Positions 17,422 through 27,300 of a stretch of DNA of 64,000 nt are shown here, piece after piece. A program made the position numbers and the translations under genes. This DNA comes from Parabacteroides sp. (lineage in GTDB: Bacteria > Bacteroidota > Bacteroidia > Bacteroidales > Tannerellaceae). The DNA lies in contig JAGPJL010000001.1 in NCBI GenBank assembly GCA_018054455.1, positions 35,882 to 99,881 of the forward strand, read 5' to 3'. The notes under the pieces are model-generated. The model saw nothing but the letters and a program-made list of their open reading frames with translations. It was not told the DNA's origin and did no database searches. Each line of letters begins with the position of its first letter. Position 1 is the first letter of the stretch.

Positions 17422-18621
17422 ATGAAATTACTTAAGCTCATCTGTTTATTGCTTGCAGTTTGTTTACTCAGCGCTTGTGGAGTATCCAATATTGGTAAAC
17501 AAAAGGAAGTGGAAAGTCTGCTCGCTTCTGCTCGTAATTCTGTTGTGCCTGACCGGCGCGTTGGTGTATTTGATGTGGAACCGGTTATAAAAGGAAAGCA
17601 GGTATTGCTGAAAGGGGTTACAACCAGTATGCAGGGAAAAAGTGAAGCCTCTTCGTTACTCCGTAATGCCGGATGGAAGGTAACTGATAGTATCCGATTG
17701 ATTCCTGATGCCTCGGCAGAGGTGCCTCTTTACGGGGTAGTAAACCATTCGGTGGTGCCGATGAATACCAATCCTCGTTTTAGTGCAGAAATGACTACCC
17801 AGGCTTTACTCGGAATGCCCGTTCGTATTTTGGAAGATAATTCCTGGTTACGTGTTCAGACTCCTGATGACTATATCGCATGGACGGTTTCGGGTTACAT
17901 ACAACAAATGAACAAGGACGAATTCAACAACTGGATTACGGCTCCAAAAATTATTTTTTTATCTCATTATGGCTATGCGTACAGCAATCAAGACGTACTA
18001 TCTGAACCTGTATCGGATCTTGTTAGTGGGTGCATGTTACGACTGGAGGGTGATTTCGGTGAATTTTATAAGGTGTCGTATCCCGACGGACGATCTGCTT
18101 TTGTGCTTAAGAAAGAGTCAAAGCCGGTAGAAGAATGGCTCGGAGATATAGACCTTTCGGCCGAAAGTTTGATTCGTACCGCTCATTCGTTAAACGGAGT
18201 GCCCTATCTTTGGGGCGGAACATCTTCCAAAGGAGTAGATTGCAGCGGTTTTATAAAGACTATAACTTTTTTGCACGGGTTGATCTTGCAAAGAGACGCT
18301 TCTCAGCAAGCATATACCGGAAATCCGGTTGATGTTTCCAACGGATATGGCAACCTGAAACCCGGAGATTTATTGTTTTTTGGAGACAAAGCTTCCGGAA
18401 ACGATCAAGAGCGGGTTATACACGTTGGTCTTTACATGGGAAATCTGACCTTTATTCATTCGATTAACAATGTACATACAGGCAGTTTCGATCCGAATAG
18501 TCCTTTGTACGACGAATATAATACAAGTCGTTTTATCCGTGCGACCCGAATTCTGGGAGCTGTAGGATCAAAAGGCATTTCTACTATACAAGCGAATCCA
18601 TTTTACCAACCGGTTAAATAG
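17422..18621 (+). CDS. NlpC/P60-family cell-wall endopeptidase lipoprotein (YkfC/DPP VI-like)
   Basis: Lipoprotein of 399 residues (LSAC, lipidated C19) with SH3-like domains in the first two thirds and a C-terminal NlpC/P60 cysteine peptidase. The catalytic Cys is C274 in GVDCSGF and the His is H334 in VIHVGLYMG; WGGTSSKG precedes the Cys as usual. Relatives cleave between gamma-D-Glu and the diamino acid in peptidoglycan stem peptides, releasing L-Ala-D-Glu. The next gene, 4 bp downstream, is a dipeptide epimerase acting on L-Ala-D/L-Glu, so the two form a murein-peptide salvage pair. Family and pathway are well supported; exact cleavage specificity is inference. Confidence 0.93.
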   Translation: MKLLKLICLLLAVCLLSACGVSNIGKQKEVESLLASARNSVVPDRRVGVFDVEPVIKGKQVLLKGVTTSMQGKSEASSLLRNAGWKVTDSIRLIPDASAEVPLYGVVNHSVVPMNTNPRFSAEMTTQALLGMPVRILEDNSWLRVQTPDDYIAWTVSGYIQQMNKDEFNNWITAPKIIFLSHYGYAYSNQDVLSEPVSDLVSGCMLRLEGDFGEFYKVSYPDGRSAFVLKKESKPVEEWLGDIDLSAESLIRTAHSLNGVPYLWGGTSSKGVDCSGFIKTITFLHGLILQRDASQQAYTGNPVDVSNGYGNLKPGDLLFFGDKASGNDQERVIHVGLYMGNLTFIHSINNVHTGSFDPNSPLYDEYNTSRFIRATRILGAVGSKGISTIQANPFYQPVK

Positions 18622-18625
18622 TCTT

Positions 18626-19774
18626 ATGGAAAAAGGAAGAAGAAATTTTATTAAGACAGGCGCCCTCGCCTTCATTGGTGGCGGAGCAGTTATTCAATCC
18701 ATACATGCCGGAAACTTCGGACAAAGCGTTCCGGCAATTATTCATAATCATTCATCTATGAAACTATCATTTCGCCCGTACAACCTACAGCTCAAGCATG
18801 TGTTTACGGTAGCCAGCTTTTCCAGAACTACAACTCCCGATATCCAGGTGGAGGTTACATACGAAGGTATAACCGGATATGGAGAAGCCTCTATGCCTCC
18901 ATACCTTGGTGAATCGATAGAATCTGTAATGGCTTTTCTTCAAAAAGTAAATCTTTCGCAGTTTCCGGATCCATTCCAATTGGAAGATATTTTGATGTAT
19001 GTGGATAGTATTGCTCCTGGAAACACGGCTGCAAAAGCATCTGTCGATATTGCTTTACACGACCTTGTTGGAAAGTTACTGGGGGCTCCCTGGTATAAAA
19101 TATGGGGACTGGACAAAAGTAAAACTCCCTCCACTACCTTTACAATTGGAATTGACACGGAAGAGATAGTAAAAGAAAAAACCCGTGAAGTAGCTGGGCA
19201 GTTCAACATTCTGAAAGTTAAGCTGGGCAGGGATAACGATAAAGAGATGATTCGAGCCATACGATCGGTAACTTCACTGCCAATTGCCATTGATGCCAAT
19301 CAGGGTTGGAAAGACAAACAACATGCCATTGACATGATTCATTGGTTGCACGAACAAGGCTGCGTAATGATTGAGCAGCCTATGCCTAAAGAACAACTGG
19401 ACGACATTGCATGGGTTACCCAGCAAAGTCCCCTGCCCGTTTTTGCCGACGAATCTCTTCAGAGATTAAAAGACGTTGAAAGAATGAAGGGTGCATTTAC
19501 AGGTATTAATATCAAGCTAATGAAATGTACCGGTATGCGTGAAGCATGGAAGATGCTTAACATGGGTCGCTCATTAGGAATGAAAGTTATGATTGGCTGC
19601 ATGACAGAAACATCGTGTGCGGTTTCTGCTGCCGCGCAGCTTTCGCCTGCTGTAGATTTTGCCGACCTGGACGGGAACTTACTTATTTCAAACGATTTGT
19701 TCCGGGGAATGGAAGTCGTGAAAGGAAAAATCATCTTGAATGATCTTCCGGGTATTGGCATTACAAAGATCTGA
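18626..19774 (+). CDS. Dipeptide (L-Ala-D/L-Glu) epimerase with Tat signal
   Basis: Enolase-superfamily epimerase of 382 residues. Active-site elements are LKVKLG (K197, K199), DANQGW (D223), IEQP (E250), ADES (D275) and INIKLMK (K297). These match the muconate-lactonising/AEE subgroup that epimerises L-Ala-D-Glu from murein to L-Ala-L-Glu. The N-terminus, GRRNFIKTGALAFIGGGAVI, is a twin-arginine signal; an internal Met45 would give the usual cytoplasmic form. It sits between the NlpC/P60 endopeptidase and a transglutaminase-like lipoprotein in one operon. Periplasmic location is predicted from the signal but unusual for this enzyme. Confidence 0.92.
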   Translation: MEKGRRNFIKTGALAFIGGGAVIQSIHAGNFGQSVPAIIHNHSSMKLSFRPYNLQLKHVFTVASFSRTTTPDIQVEVTYEGITGYGEASMPPYLGESIESVMAFLQKVNLSQFPDPFQLEDILMYVDSIAPGNTAAKASVDIALHDLVGKLLGAPWYKIWGLDKSKTPSTTFTIGIDTEEIVKEKTREVAGQFNILKVKLGRDNDKEMIRAIRSVTSLPIAIDANQGWKDKQHAIDMIHWLHEQGCVMIEQPMPKEQLDDIAWVTQQSPLPVFADESLQRLKDVERMKGAFTGINIKLMKCTGMREAWKMLNMGRSLGMKVMIGCMTETSCAVSAAAQLSPAVDFADLDGNLLISNDLFRGMEVVKGKIILNDLPGIGITKI

Positions 19775-19798
19775 ATGGTAAAATAAAAATAGGTTCTG

Positions 19799-21154
19799 AT
19801 GAAAGCGTATTTAATTCTGGCAACCTGGCTTATATTGGCGACATCCTGTCAAAGTCCGTCGGTAAGTGTTACGAAAACGGATCCAACTGTAATCTCCGAA
19901 ACTGAACGGATGAATCGGATCCATATAGATTTTAACAAAGACAGGGCTGCTGTTACAGACTACATCAAGGCTTATTATCCGGAGGTAACCGATTCCATGT
20001 TGGATACATGGGAAAAGGAAAAATCATTGGAAGTTATGGAAATAGATGGAGAAAAATGGTATTTTACCAATGCCGGACCCAACCTGTTTCGCATCAATAA
20101 AGAAGCGCAAGCTGTAAAAGAGGCTAAAGACGGAGTATCTCTTTCCGGAAGTGAACAGGTAAATATGAAACACCTTCCGGAAGTTATGAACGAATTGCGT
20201 TCTTCCGGAACTACACAATCCACTCCTGTCGGAATGGAGGTAACTTACACGCTGACTGTAAAAGCGAATGTTGTTCCGGATGGTGAGATTATCCGCTGCT
20301 GGTTACCCTATCCCCGCGAAGACAACCGAAGACAAAAGAATGTCGCCTTACTGGCTGTAAGCGATTCGGAATATACAATTGCGCCCAAAAATGCTTTACA
20401 CAGGACTCTTTACATGGAAAAGAAGGCGGTGAAAGACCAGCAGGCTGTATTCTCTTTTTCGTTTCGTTATACATCGGCTGCTGAATGGTTTAATCTGACC
20501 GATGAGATGATTCAGCCTTATGATACCTCCAGCACACTTTACAAAGAATTTACAGCCGAAAGGAGCACACATATTCTCTTTACTCCTGCTATTCGTGAAC
20601 TTTCACGGCAGGTTGTAGGTAACGAAAAACGGCCACTGCAGATGGTGCGGAAAATTTTCACGTACATCAACAATAACTATCCATGGGCAAGTGCCCGTGA
20701 ATATTCCACAGTTCCCAATATTCCGGAATACGTAATTGAAAATAAACATGGAGATTGTGGAATGGTTTCGCTTTTGTTCATTACTCTTTGCCGCCTTAAC
20801 GGAATTCCGGCTAAATGGCAGAGTGGCTTTATGATGCATCCTGGTGATGTAAATCTTCACGACTGGGCGGAGATTTATTTTAAAGGAATAGGTTGGGTAC
20901 CTGTAGACCAGTCATTCGGTATTCCAACTTTTGCCTCATCCGACAACACCCGCTACTTCTTTTCCAACGGCATAGATGCCTACCGTTTAATCGTGAACGA
21001 CGATTTCTCGGCACCACTTGTTCCCGCCAAGCAATTCACACGAAGCGAAACTGTAGACTTTCAACGCGGCGAAGTAGAATGGCGCAAAGGAAATCTTTAT
21101 TTTGACCAGTGGAAATGGAAAATTGATGTTAAATATCTTACAAACCTTTTTTAG
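19799..21154 (+). CDS. Transglutaminase-like cysteine peptidase lipoprotein
   Basis: 451-residue lipoprotein (ATSC, lipidated C17) with a C-terminal transglutaminase-like domain. The Cys-His-Asp triad is complete: C320 in HGDCGMVSLLF, H354 in NLHDWAEIYF and D370 in VPVDQSFG. The N-terminal part has a beta-rich region (GMEVTYTLTVKANVVPDGE) typical of bacterial transglutaminase-like proteins. It follows the dipeptide epimerase by 24 bp, which suggests action on peptides, probably murein-derived, in the periplasm. Bacterial members usually hydrolyse rather than cross-link. The precise substrate is unknown. Confidence 0.88.
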   Translation: MKAYLILATWLILATSCQSPSVSVTKTDPTVISETERMNRIHIDFNKDRAAVTDYIKAYYPEVTDSMLDTWEKEKSLEVMEIDGEKWYFTNAGPNLFRINKEAQAVKEAKDGVSLSGSEQVNMKHLPEVMNELRSSGTTQSTPVGMEVTYTLTVKANVVPDGEIIRCWLPYPREDNRRQKNVALLAVSDSEYTIAPKNALHRTLYMEKKAVKDQQAVFSFSFRYTSAAEWFNLTDEMIQPYDTSSTLYKEFTAERSTHILFTPAIRELSRQVVGNEKRPLQMVRKIFTYINNNYPWASAREYSTVPNIPEYVIENKHGDCGMVSLLFITLCRLNGIPAKWQSGFMMHPGDVNLHDWAEIYFKGIGWVPVDQSFGIPTFASSDNTRYFFSNGIDAYRLIVNDDFSAPLVPAKQFTRSETVDFQRGEVEWRKGNLYFDQWKWKIDVKYLTNLF

Positions 21155-21185
21155 CTATTTTTGATCATTATATCATTTAAAATCA

Positions 21186-21193
21186 TATATTTG
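21186..21193 (+). promoter_or_regulatory. -7 element upstream of the Yip1-like gene
   Basis: TATATTTG with TTG at 21161-21163 (22-bp spacing). The predicted leader to the ATG at 21376 is about 175 nt, with two very short open frames (21 and 16 codons) that I do not call as genes. Confidence 0.5.
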
Positions 21194-21375
21194 CAATTGA
21201 TGAACCCACCCTTCCCTAACAAAGGGGCTTCTTCTGACAAAGCATCCAGATTATTGCTGCCCTGAAGATGATTTTGAGAGAACTGAATGCAGAGATGCTT
21301 GCGAGCATGCTTGAATAAAGGACGTATTTTCGTAGTTATACTATACTATTATTATAAACCTTAAAACTTTCAGTT

Positions 21376-21954
21376 ATGAACATCTTTGAACGTGCAAAAA
21401 ACATTCTGATTACTCCCGGAAAAGAGTGGTCTGTGATTGAGAATGAAGATGCAAACAGCAGCCATGTACTTACTTACCTGCTTTTATTGGCCCTTATCCC
21501 CGCAATCTGTAGTCTTATTGGCTTTGGATTTATTGGATACAATGTACTTGGCGTGCGTGTTGGAACAATGAGCTGGGGGATAAACCAAGCTATTACTACT
21601 TACCTAAGCATGGTGGGTGGCGTTTATTTATCTGCATTCGTTATCGATTTTCTTGCCAGTAAATTTGAAGCAACCAGCAGTTTTAATGTAGCTTTTAAAC
21701 TTGTAGCTTATTCTTACACACCCATGTGTGTTGCTGGTATTTTTTATCTGTTTCCTGCATTATCTGTGTTAGTTCCTATTGGCGGACTATACGGACTCTA
21801 TATTCTATATACTGGCATGAAGCCTATGCTGAAAGTTTCCAACGAAAAACACATGACTTACTTTATCGTGAGCCTTATCTGTATTATCGTTGTATCTGCT
21901 GTGCTGGGAGCTATACTAGGTGTCATTTTTGCCACCAATGCTTTGGCCTACTAA
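21376..21954 (+). CDS. Yip1-family integral membrane protein
   Basis: 192 residues. It begins with the soluble stretch MNIFERAKNILITPGKEWSV, typical of bacterial Yip1-domain proteins. About five hydrophobic helices follow: LLLLALIPAICSLIGFGFIG, YLSMVGGVYLSAFVIDFLA, CVAGIFYLFPALSVLVP, LYGLYILYTGMKPML and IVSLICIIVVSAVLGAILG. The position is the inner membrane. The function of bacterial members is not established. It is followed 38 bp later by a secreted TapB-like protein, probably in the same transcript. Confidence 0.88.
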   Translation: MNIFERAKNILITPGKEWSVIENEDANSSHVLTYLLLLALIPAICSLIGFGFIGYNVLGVRVGTMSWGINQAITTYLSMVGGVYLSAFVIDFLASKFEATSSFNVAFKLVAYSYTPMCVAGIFYLFPALSVLVPIGGLYGLYILYTGMKPMLKVSNEKHMTYFIVSLICIIVVSAVLGAILGVIFATNALAY

Positions 21955-21992
21955 TTATCAGATCAATGATTTTTTAATAAATATAAGAATAT

Positions 21993-22682
21993 ATGAGACA
22001 ACTGACTATGTTAATCCTGATACTACTTTCAGTAACGGGTTTAGACGCACAAAATGTATTTTTTCCAACAAAAGTTGGAACAGTTCTGACCTACTCCACA
22101 GTCAACCCGAAAGGTAAGGTGGAAGGTTATGTCAGACAAACGATAACCGATGTAAAAGGAAGTGGCAGTAATATGACCATCAGTTACCTGAGCGAGGTGC
22201 TTGATAAAGATAAACCAAACGGTGATCCGGTTATGTCCATGCCCCTCACTATTACAATAAAAGACGGTGTGATGATAATGGACCTGAGTGCCATGATGCC
22301 TTCTCAAAATGGAAATCCACAGATGGGTGATGTGAAAATGGAAATAACCGGCGTGCCAACCGAGATTCCAACAAACCTACAGGTGGGACAGACATTGAAA
22401 GATGCGAATATGGTAATGAGTATGAATATGGGATTTATAAAAATGAAAACAGAAGTAAATATGACTGATGGAAAATGTCTGGCTATTGAAGATATTACCG
22501 TTCCTGCCGGAACCTACAAATGCCACAAGGTAACCCAGACAGCTCAGGCAACTGTGATGAAAATAAAATCGACCAGTACAACCCTTACCTGGTATACACC
22601 TGGAATTGGATCAGTAAAAAATGAAACATACGACAAAAACAATAAGCTGCAAAGCAGCATGGAACTGGTATCCGTTAAATAA
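21993..22682 (+). CDS. Secreted DUF3108/TapB-like protein
   Basis: 229-residue protein with a cleavable signal peptide (LSVTGLDAQ). A single beta-rich domain follows: VFFPTKVGTVLTYSTVNPKG, VPAGTYKCHKV and TWYTPGIGSVKNETYD. This pattern, with a GT(Y)KC core and W-Y-P-G-I-G near the end, is seen in the DUF3108/TapB group of periplasmic beta proteins. No catalytic residues are apparent. It is the last gene before a convergent terminator at 22702-22733. Confidence 0.8.
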   Translation: MRQLTMLILILLSVTGLDAQNVFFPTKVGTVLTYSTVNPKGKVEGYVRQTITDVKGSGSNMTISYLSEVLDKDKPNGDPVMSMPLTITIKDGVMIMDLSAMMPSQNGNPQMGDVKMEITGVPTEIPTNLQVGQTLKDANMVMSMNMGFIKMKTEVNMTDGKCLAIEDITVPAGTYKCHKVTQTAQATVMKIKSTSTTLTWYTPGIGSVKNETYDKNNKLQSSMELVSVK

Positions 22683-22701
22683 GCGAACTATAGCAATAAT
22701 A

Positions 22702-22739
22702 AAGCCGGTATGTTCAGAAGAGCATACCGGCTTATTATT
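22702..22739. terminator. Bidirectional terminator between the TapB-like gene and the sialic acid locus
   Basis: AAGCCGGTATG (22702-22712) pairs perfectly with CATACCGGCTT (22723-22733), with a 10-nt loop. A-rich and T-rich flanks serve both converging transcripts. Confidence 0.88.
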
Positions 22740-22756
22740 TAATTACTAACTATTGT

Positions 22757-24364
22757 TTACCAGGTTTCGGCCACTTGTCCAGGTCCTGCGTAACCCGGAG
22801 TCTGTTTCAACAATGGGTCTGCATTAAGTGTAGTACGGTCTATCGGCCATAGTACTTTATGCGCCTCGGTTGCATAATTCAATATAGGAGTAGCAACATC
22901 GTAGTTGGCTGCAGCATTGAATACCAAAGGCTTGCCATTAGGAGCATCTTTCATTCTGATTACATCAAACCATCGCTTTCCTTCATAGACGAATTCCTTG
23001 TCTTTTTCATGAAGAATTGCCAATTCATTAGTCAGGAAGTCTGAATTTGAATACCCAAATACTTCTGCATCCCAATTTGCTCCGTAAGCACGCTTACGTA
23101 CCAGATTAATATACTTTGCAGGATCTCCACCCTTCATATTTTCAATTTCAGCCAGATTCAACAACACATCTGAATAACGGTACACAGGCTCATCTCCGCA
23201 GAAGACACGGAGTCCGGCAGCATTTACATAACCCAGGTTCTTTTTAAGTACAGTTCCCTGGAAACGTCCATCCGCATAATAGAATTCTAAGAAACTATGA
23301 TCACGACGACTATCTTCTTTATCAAATGCCTTCCACAATCCTTCTTTATATTCATTGCGTTGCCAGCCACTGCCTTTTAACAACAAGGTATCTGAAGTAA
23401 TCTTGTTTCCATCACGTCCGAATACAGCGTTAATGAAGTTACCGTTTGGATTTGCATATACAAATTCGGAAGCACTACTTGTTGATTCTCCTTCAACCCT
23501 GCGGATTGTAAAGATTGTTTCGGCATTACCTTTGGTTGTTGATGTATTAAATACTTCAGCGAATGAGTCGAGCATCTTGAAGCGAGAGTCGCCTTCCACT
23601 GCCTTAAAATAGGTTTCTGCAGTTGTAAGATCCGAAGCCACAGGTGTCTGATCACCCAAAGATACTTTCGCACTCCAAAGATATACTTCGCCTGCCAACA
23701 TTTGTGACGCAGCTTTCGACCAATATGATTTGTTTCCTTTAATAGATACATCTGCCCCAAAATACTCCAATGACTTTGCCAGATCGGCTTTAATGAAGTC
23801 CATTGTTTGTTTAGGAGTCGAACGACCTGTATACAATTCTTCGGCAGTAACAGCACCATCCAAAACCTTTACACGATCTATAAGAGGTACACCCCCATAT
23901 GTTCTGTACAGATAGAAATAATAATAGGCACGGATACCATAAGCCTGACCTAAAATGTGGTTTATATTACTTCCGGTAAGAGATGTATTTTCTGCCACTT
24001 TCTGAATAAGCAGGTTGCAATCAAATATATTGCCATACAAACCTGCCCAGGAACTAAAGCCTGTATTATCTGAATCAAAACGCTGAACTTTAATTCCATC
24101 ATAATTGATAGATGTATTCAAGGAGGAAGTTCCGACTTTACTCGTTCCACCACGGGCTTCTCCCATAAGGTAGTTTGTGTTCCAGTAATTACTTCTCAAA
24201 TCATCGTGAATACCATTCATATAACTTTCCACCTGTGCTTCCGTATTCCAGAAGTTACTGCTTCCATAATTATCTATTGGGGCCAAATCAAGTTCGCACG
24301 ATGTGTATAATACAGCCGACAAACAGCTCACACATAACAACTTAATTGAATTGATATATTTCAT
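22757..24364 (-). CDS. SusD-family lipoprotein of the sialic acid locus (NanU-type)
   Basis: 535-residue RagB/SusD lipoprotein with lipidated C23 (YTSC). It has the family N-terminus (LDLAPIDNYGSSNFWNTEAQVESYMNG is the start of the mature protein) and the C-terminal LWPIDRTTLNADPLLKQTPG-type ending. It follows the SusC partner by 25 bp. Tannerella forsythia and B. fragilis carry equivalent SusD proteins, called NanU, which bind free sialic acid beside their sialidase genes. The location next to nanS, nanH and nanA makes this role likely. Ligand binding itself is not visible in the sequence. Confidence 0.93.
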   Translation of the reverse strand: MKYINSIKLLCVSCLSAVLYTSCELDLAPIDNYGSSNFWNTEAQVESYMNGIHDDLRSNYWNTNYLMGEARGGTSKVGTSSLNTSINYDGIKVQRFDSDNTGFSSWAGLYGNIFDCNLLIQKVAENTSLTGSNINHILGQAYGIRAYYYFYLYRTYGGVPLIDRVKVLDGAVTAEELYTGRSTPKQTMDFIKADLAKSLEYFGADVSIKGNKSYWSKAASQMLAGEVYLWSAKVSLGDQTPVASDLTTAETYFKAVEGDSRFKMLDSFAEVFNTSTTKGNAETIFTIRRVEGESTSSASEFVYANPNGNFINAVFGRDGNKITSDTLLLKGSGWQRNEYKEGLWKAFDKEDSRRDHSFLEFYYADGRFQGTVLKKNLGYVNAAGLRVFCGDEPVYRYSDVLLNLAEIENMKGGDPAKYINLVRKRAYGANWDAEVFGYSNSDFLTNELAILHEKDKEFVYEGKRWFDVIRMKDAPNGKPLVFNAAANYDVATPILNYATEAHKVLWPIDRTTLNADPLLKQTPGYAGPGQVAETW

Positions 24365-24389
24365 AATTTCAATTGTTTTTATTATTAAA

Positions 24390-27300
24390 TTAGAATGTTA
24401 AGTTAATACCGAACAGCAGAGTACGTGGCAATGCATAACCGGAACCAGCTCCGGAACCAGCTTCTGGTGTTGCTACCGACTTACATTGTGTAAGATAACC
24501 AAGATTCTGTCCTGTAACTGATAAGTCTACCTTTTCAAGTTTAATTTTGTTTGCCAAAGATTTTGGCAATGAATAGGACAATGACAATTCACGGAATGCT
24601 AAATATGCTCCATCATAAGCAAACATCGACGAAGTTCTGTAATAATTACTTTTGCCTAACTGGTCGGCCCAATAGTACTTAGGCAATGTTCCGTTTGGAT
24701 TCTCTTCAGACCATGTTTTTTTCACATCCGTAGTCATGTTATATGCTCCCTGCATACATCCCAAAAACCAAGATGAAGTATTGTCGAAGATTTTATAACC
24801 AAATCCATAATCCAGAGCAGCGTAGAATTGGAAACCTTTCCATTGTAAGGTTGAATTGAAACCTCCAATCCAATGAGGAGTTGTGTTACCAACCTTCACC
24901 CGGTCGTAAGAATCAATTATTCCATCTCCGTTTACATCTTTCCATTTCACATCACCCGGTTGAATAGGTAGTTTCTTTGTTTTGGAAGCACCAACTTCGC
25001 TGTCGCTGCCAGTCCACTTAGCTCCTTCTAATTCAGCCCATGATTTTTTACCATACAGGATACAAGCACTTGAGCCACCGCCCTTGTCAACTAAATAATC
25101 GGGTATTTCGTCCCAGCTTTTGTAAATTCCGTCAGCTTGATATGCATACAAAATGCCTGGCTCCTGCCCTTCCTGATATCCACCTACCCATTCAAGGATG
25201 TCATTCCCCTGGTCGTCTTTACGACCTGTAGAAATCTGAAATGCATTTTGTCTGTTACGTTCTAGCCCATTATTAGGTAAGGTGACAACCGTATTTTTGT
25301 TATATGAAATATTTGCCCCAAGTGTCCAGTTCCAGTCTTTTCCCTGTATTACTTTTGCAGTTACATCGATTTCGACACCACGGTTACGGAACTGACCGTT
25401 ATTCGTGGTAATACTACTGATACCTGAAGAAACAGGAAGACTAGCTGCTGCATACTTACCATCAGTTAAACGATCATAGTATGTGAAATTTGTTGAATAT
25501 CTATTTTCCAAAAAGCTTAAATCAAGACCAAATTCCCAAGTCTTGGTTTTTTCCCATCTTAATGTTGGGTTAGGAATTGAAGAAATGACATAAGAAGAAT
25601 TACCATTATAATTTGTTGATGTAGCATATGCTCCCTGCAATGTATAATTTCCGATACCAGACACGTTACCATTCATACCATAACTTGTACGAAGTTTAGC
25701 AAAAGAGATGATATCAGTATAATCCTTCATAAAACCTTCTTTTGAGAATACCCATCCTGCTGAAACTCCAGGAAATACACCCCAGCGATTATCCAACAAT
25801 TTAGAATAACCATCACGTCTCATTACAAGAGACAGCAAATATTTACTCTTATAGTCGTAATTTAAACGACCAAAAAATGAAAGAATACGTTGACGGCTAT
25901 GAGATGAATCAATTGTACGCTTGTTCTCCTTTGTTGAGGTTAGTCCCAGATCCTGAAAATCGTCTGTGGCAGCACCCTCACCTGCAGCATAGAAATAATT
26001 GTAATATGAATCATAATACTCTGTTCCAAGCATTGCATCCAGATAATGATCTGCAGTAATTTGCTTACTGTAATTTAGAACCGCATTATAGGTTTGATCA
26101 AACGTTCTATTATAGGATGCACTTGAGCTTCTGGTCTTATTTAATGTTGTTGGATTTGTATAATAATCTTTATTAAAAGATTCGTTTAGACCTTCACTAT
26201 AATACCAGTTACCTGCAACTCTGAACTTTAATCCCTCAGCAATATTAAATTGGAATGCCTGATTCATGGTAAATTTATCTGTCTGATTGTCTCTTAGAAA
26301 CTGATCCGGTTGATAAAGCTGATTCCCGTCTCCCCAAGAGTTACCCATCATCATATTCCCATTTTCATCCACGTAACGCACTGTTGGAGGCATAGAGAGG
26401 ATACGACCGAAATAGTTATATTCGGAAGTTTGAGAAGCAGGCATAGATTCCCAGTTTGCACGGTTGAAATTAAAGCTGGAGATTGATTGAATCCAGTCCT
26501 TTATTTTATAATCTCCATTGAATACAAAAGAGTAACGTTTGTAGAAAGAGCTTACAGGAAGACCTTCAGAATAGTTATAGCCTAAACCAGCATAATAAGA
26601 TCCTTTATCATTCCCCCCGGACATATTCACATTATAGTCCTGCGTTAGAGAAGGCGTATTGATATTGTATGAAGCAACATCTGTATCCATGAAAATCAAT
26701 TCTTTTCCTGTAATAGGATCAGTCATAGTTTTCCATCCTTGATTCAAATCTAATAAACCTTTATTGGCATCCGACAATTCCATCGTACTCCAAATACCAG
26801 AGGTCGGATTGTATGTATTTCCGGTTCCATAAGGTTGTGCTCCTGATAATGAAGCTGAAGAAACATATCCAACATGTTTGGTTCCATCTTGCCACATATT
26901 GGAAGAACGTGAATAAGCTGTACGCATCCAATATAAATATTCTTCGGAGTTAGCAAACTCATACGGATTATTCAAGTAATTAAGTCCGACTTTAGCTTTA
27001 AAATTAAGTTCTGAATGTCCGGATTTACCTTTCTTGGTAGTAACCATAATAACCCCATTGTTTGCACGGGCACCATAAATAGCTGTCGCACCTGCATCCT
27101 TCATCACCTGAAGATCCTGAATATCCTCGGGGTTGATATCACTTAAACTTGCGCGAACCTGTCCGTCAACGATTACAAGAGGTGAACCTGAACCATCCAG
27201 GTTTGTTCCTCCACGAAGAACCATTGTAGGTGTACTTCCCGGATTACCGGAAGTTTGCTGAACCCGTAAACCGGATACTGCTCCCGAAAGAGCCTGCGCC

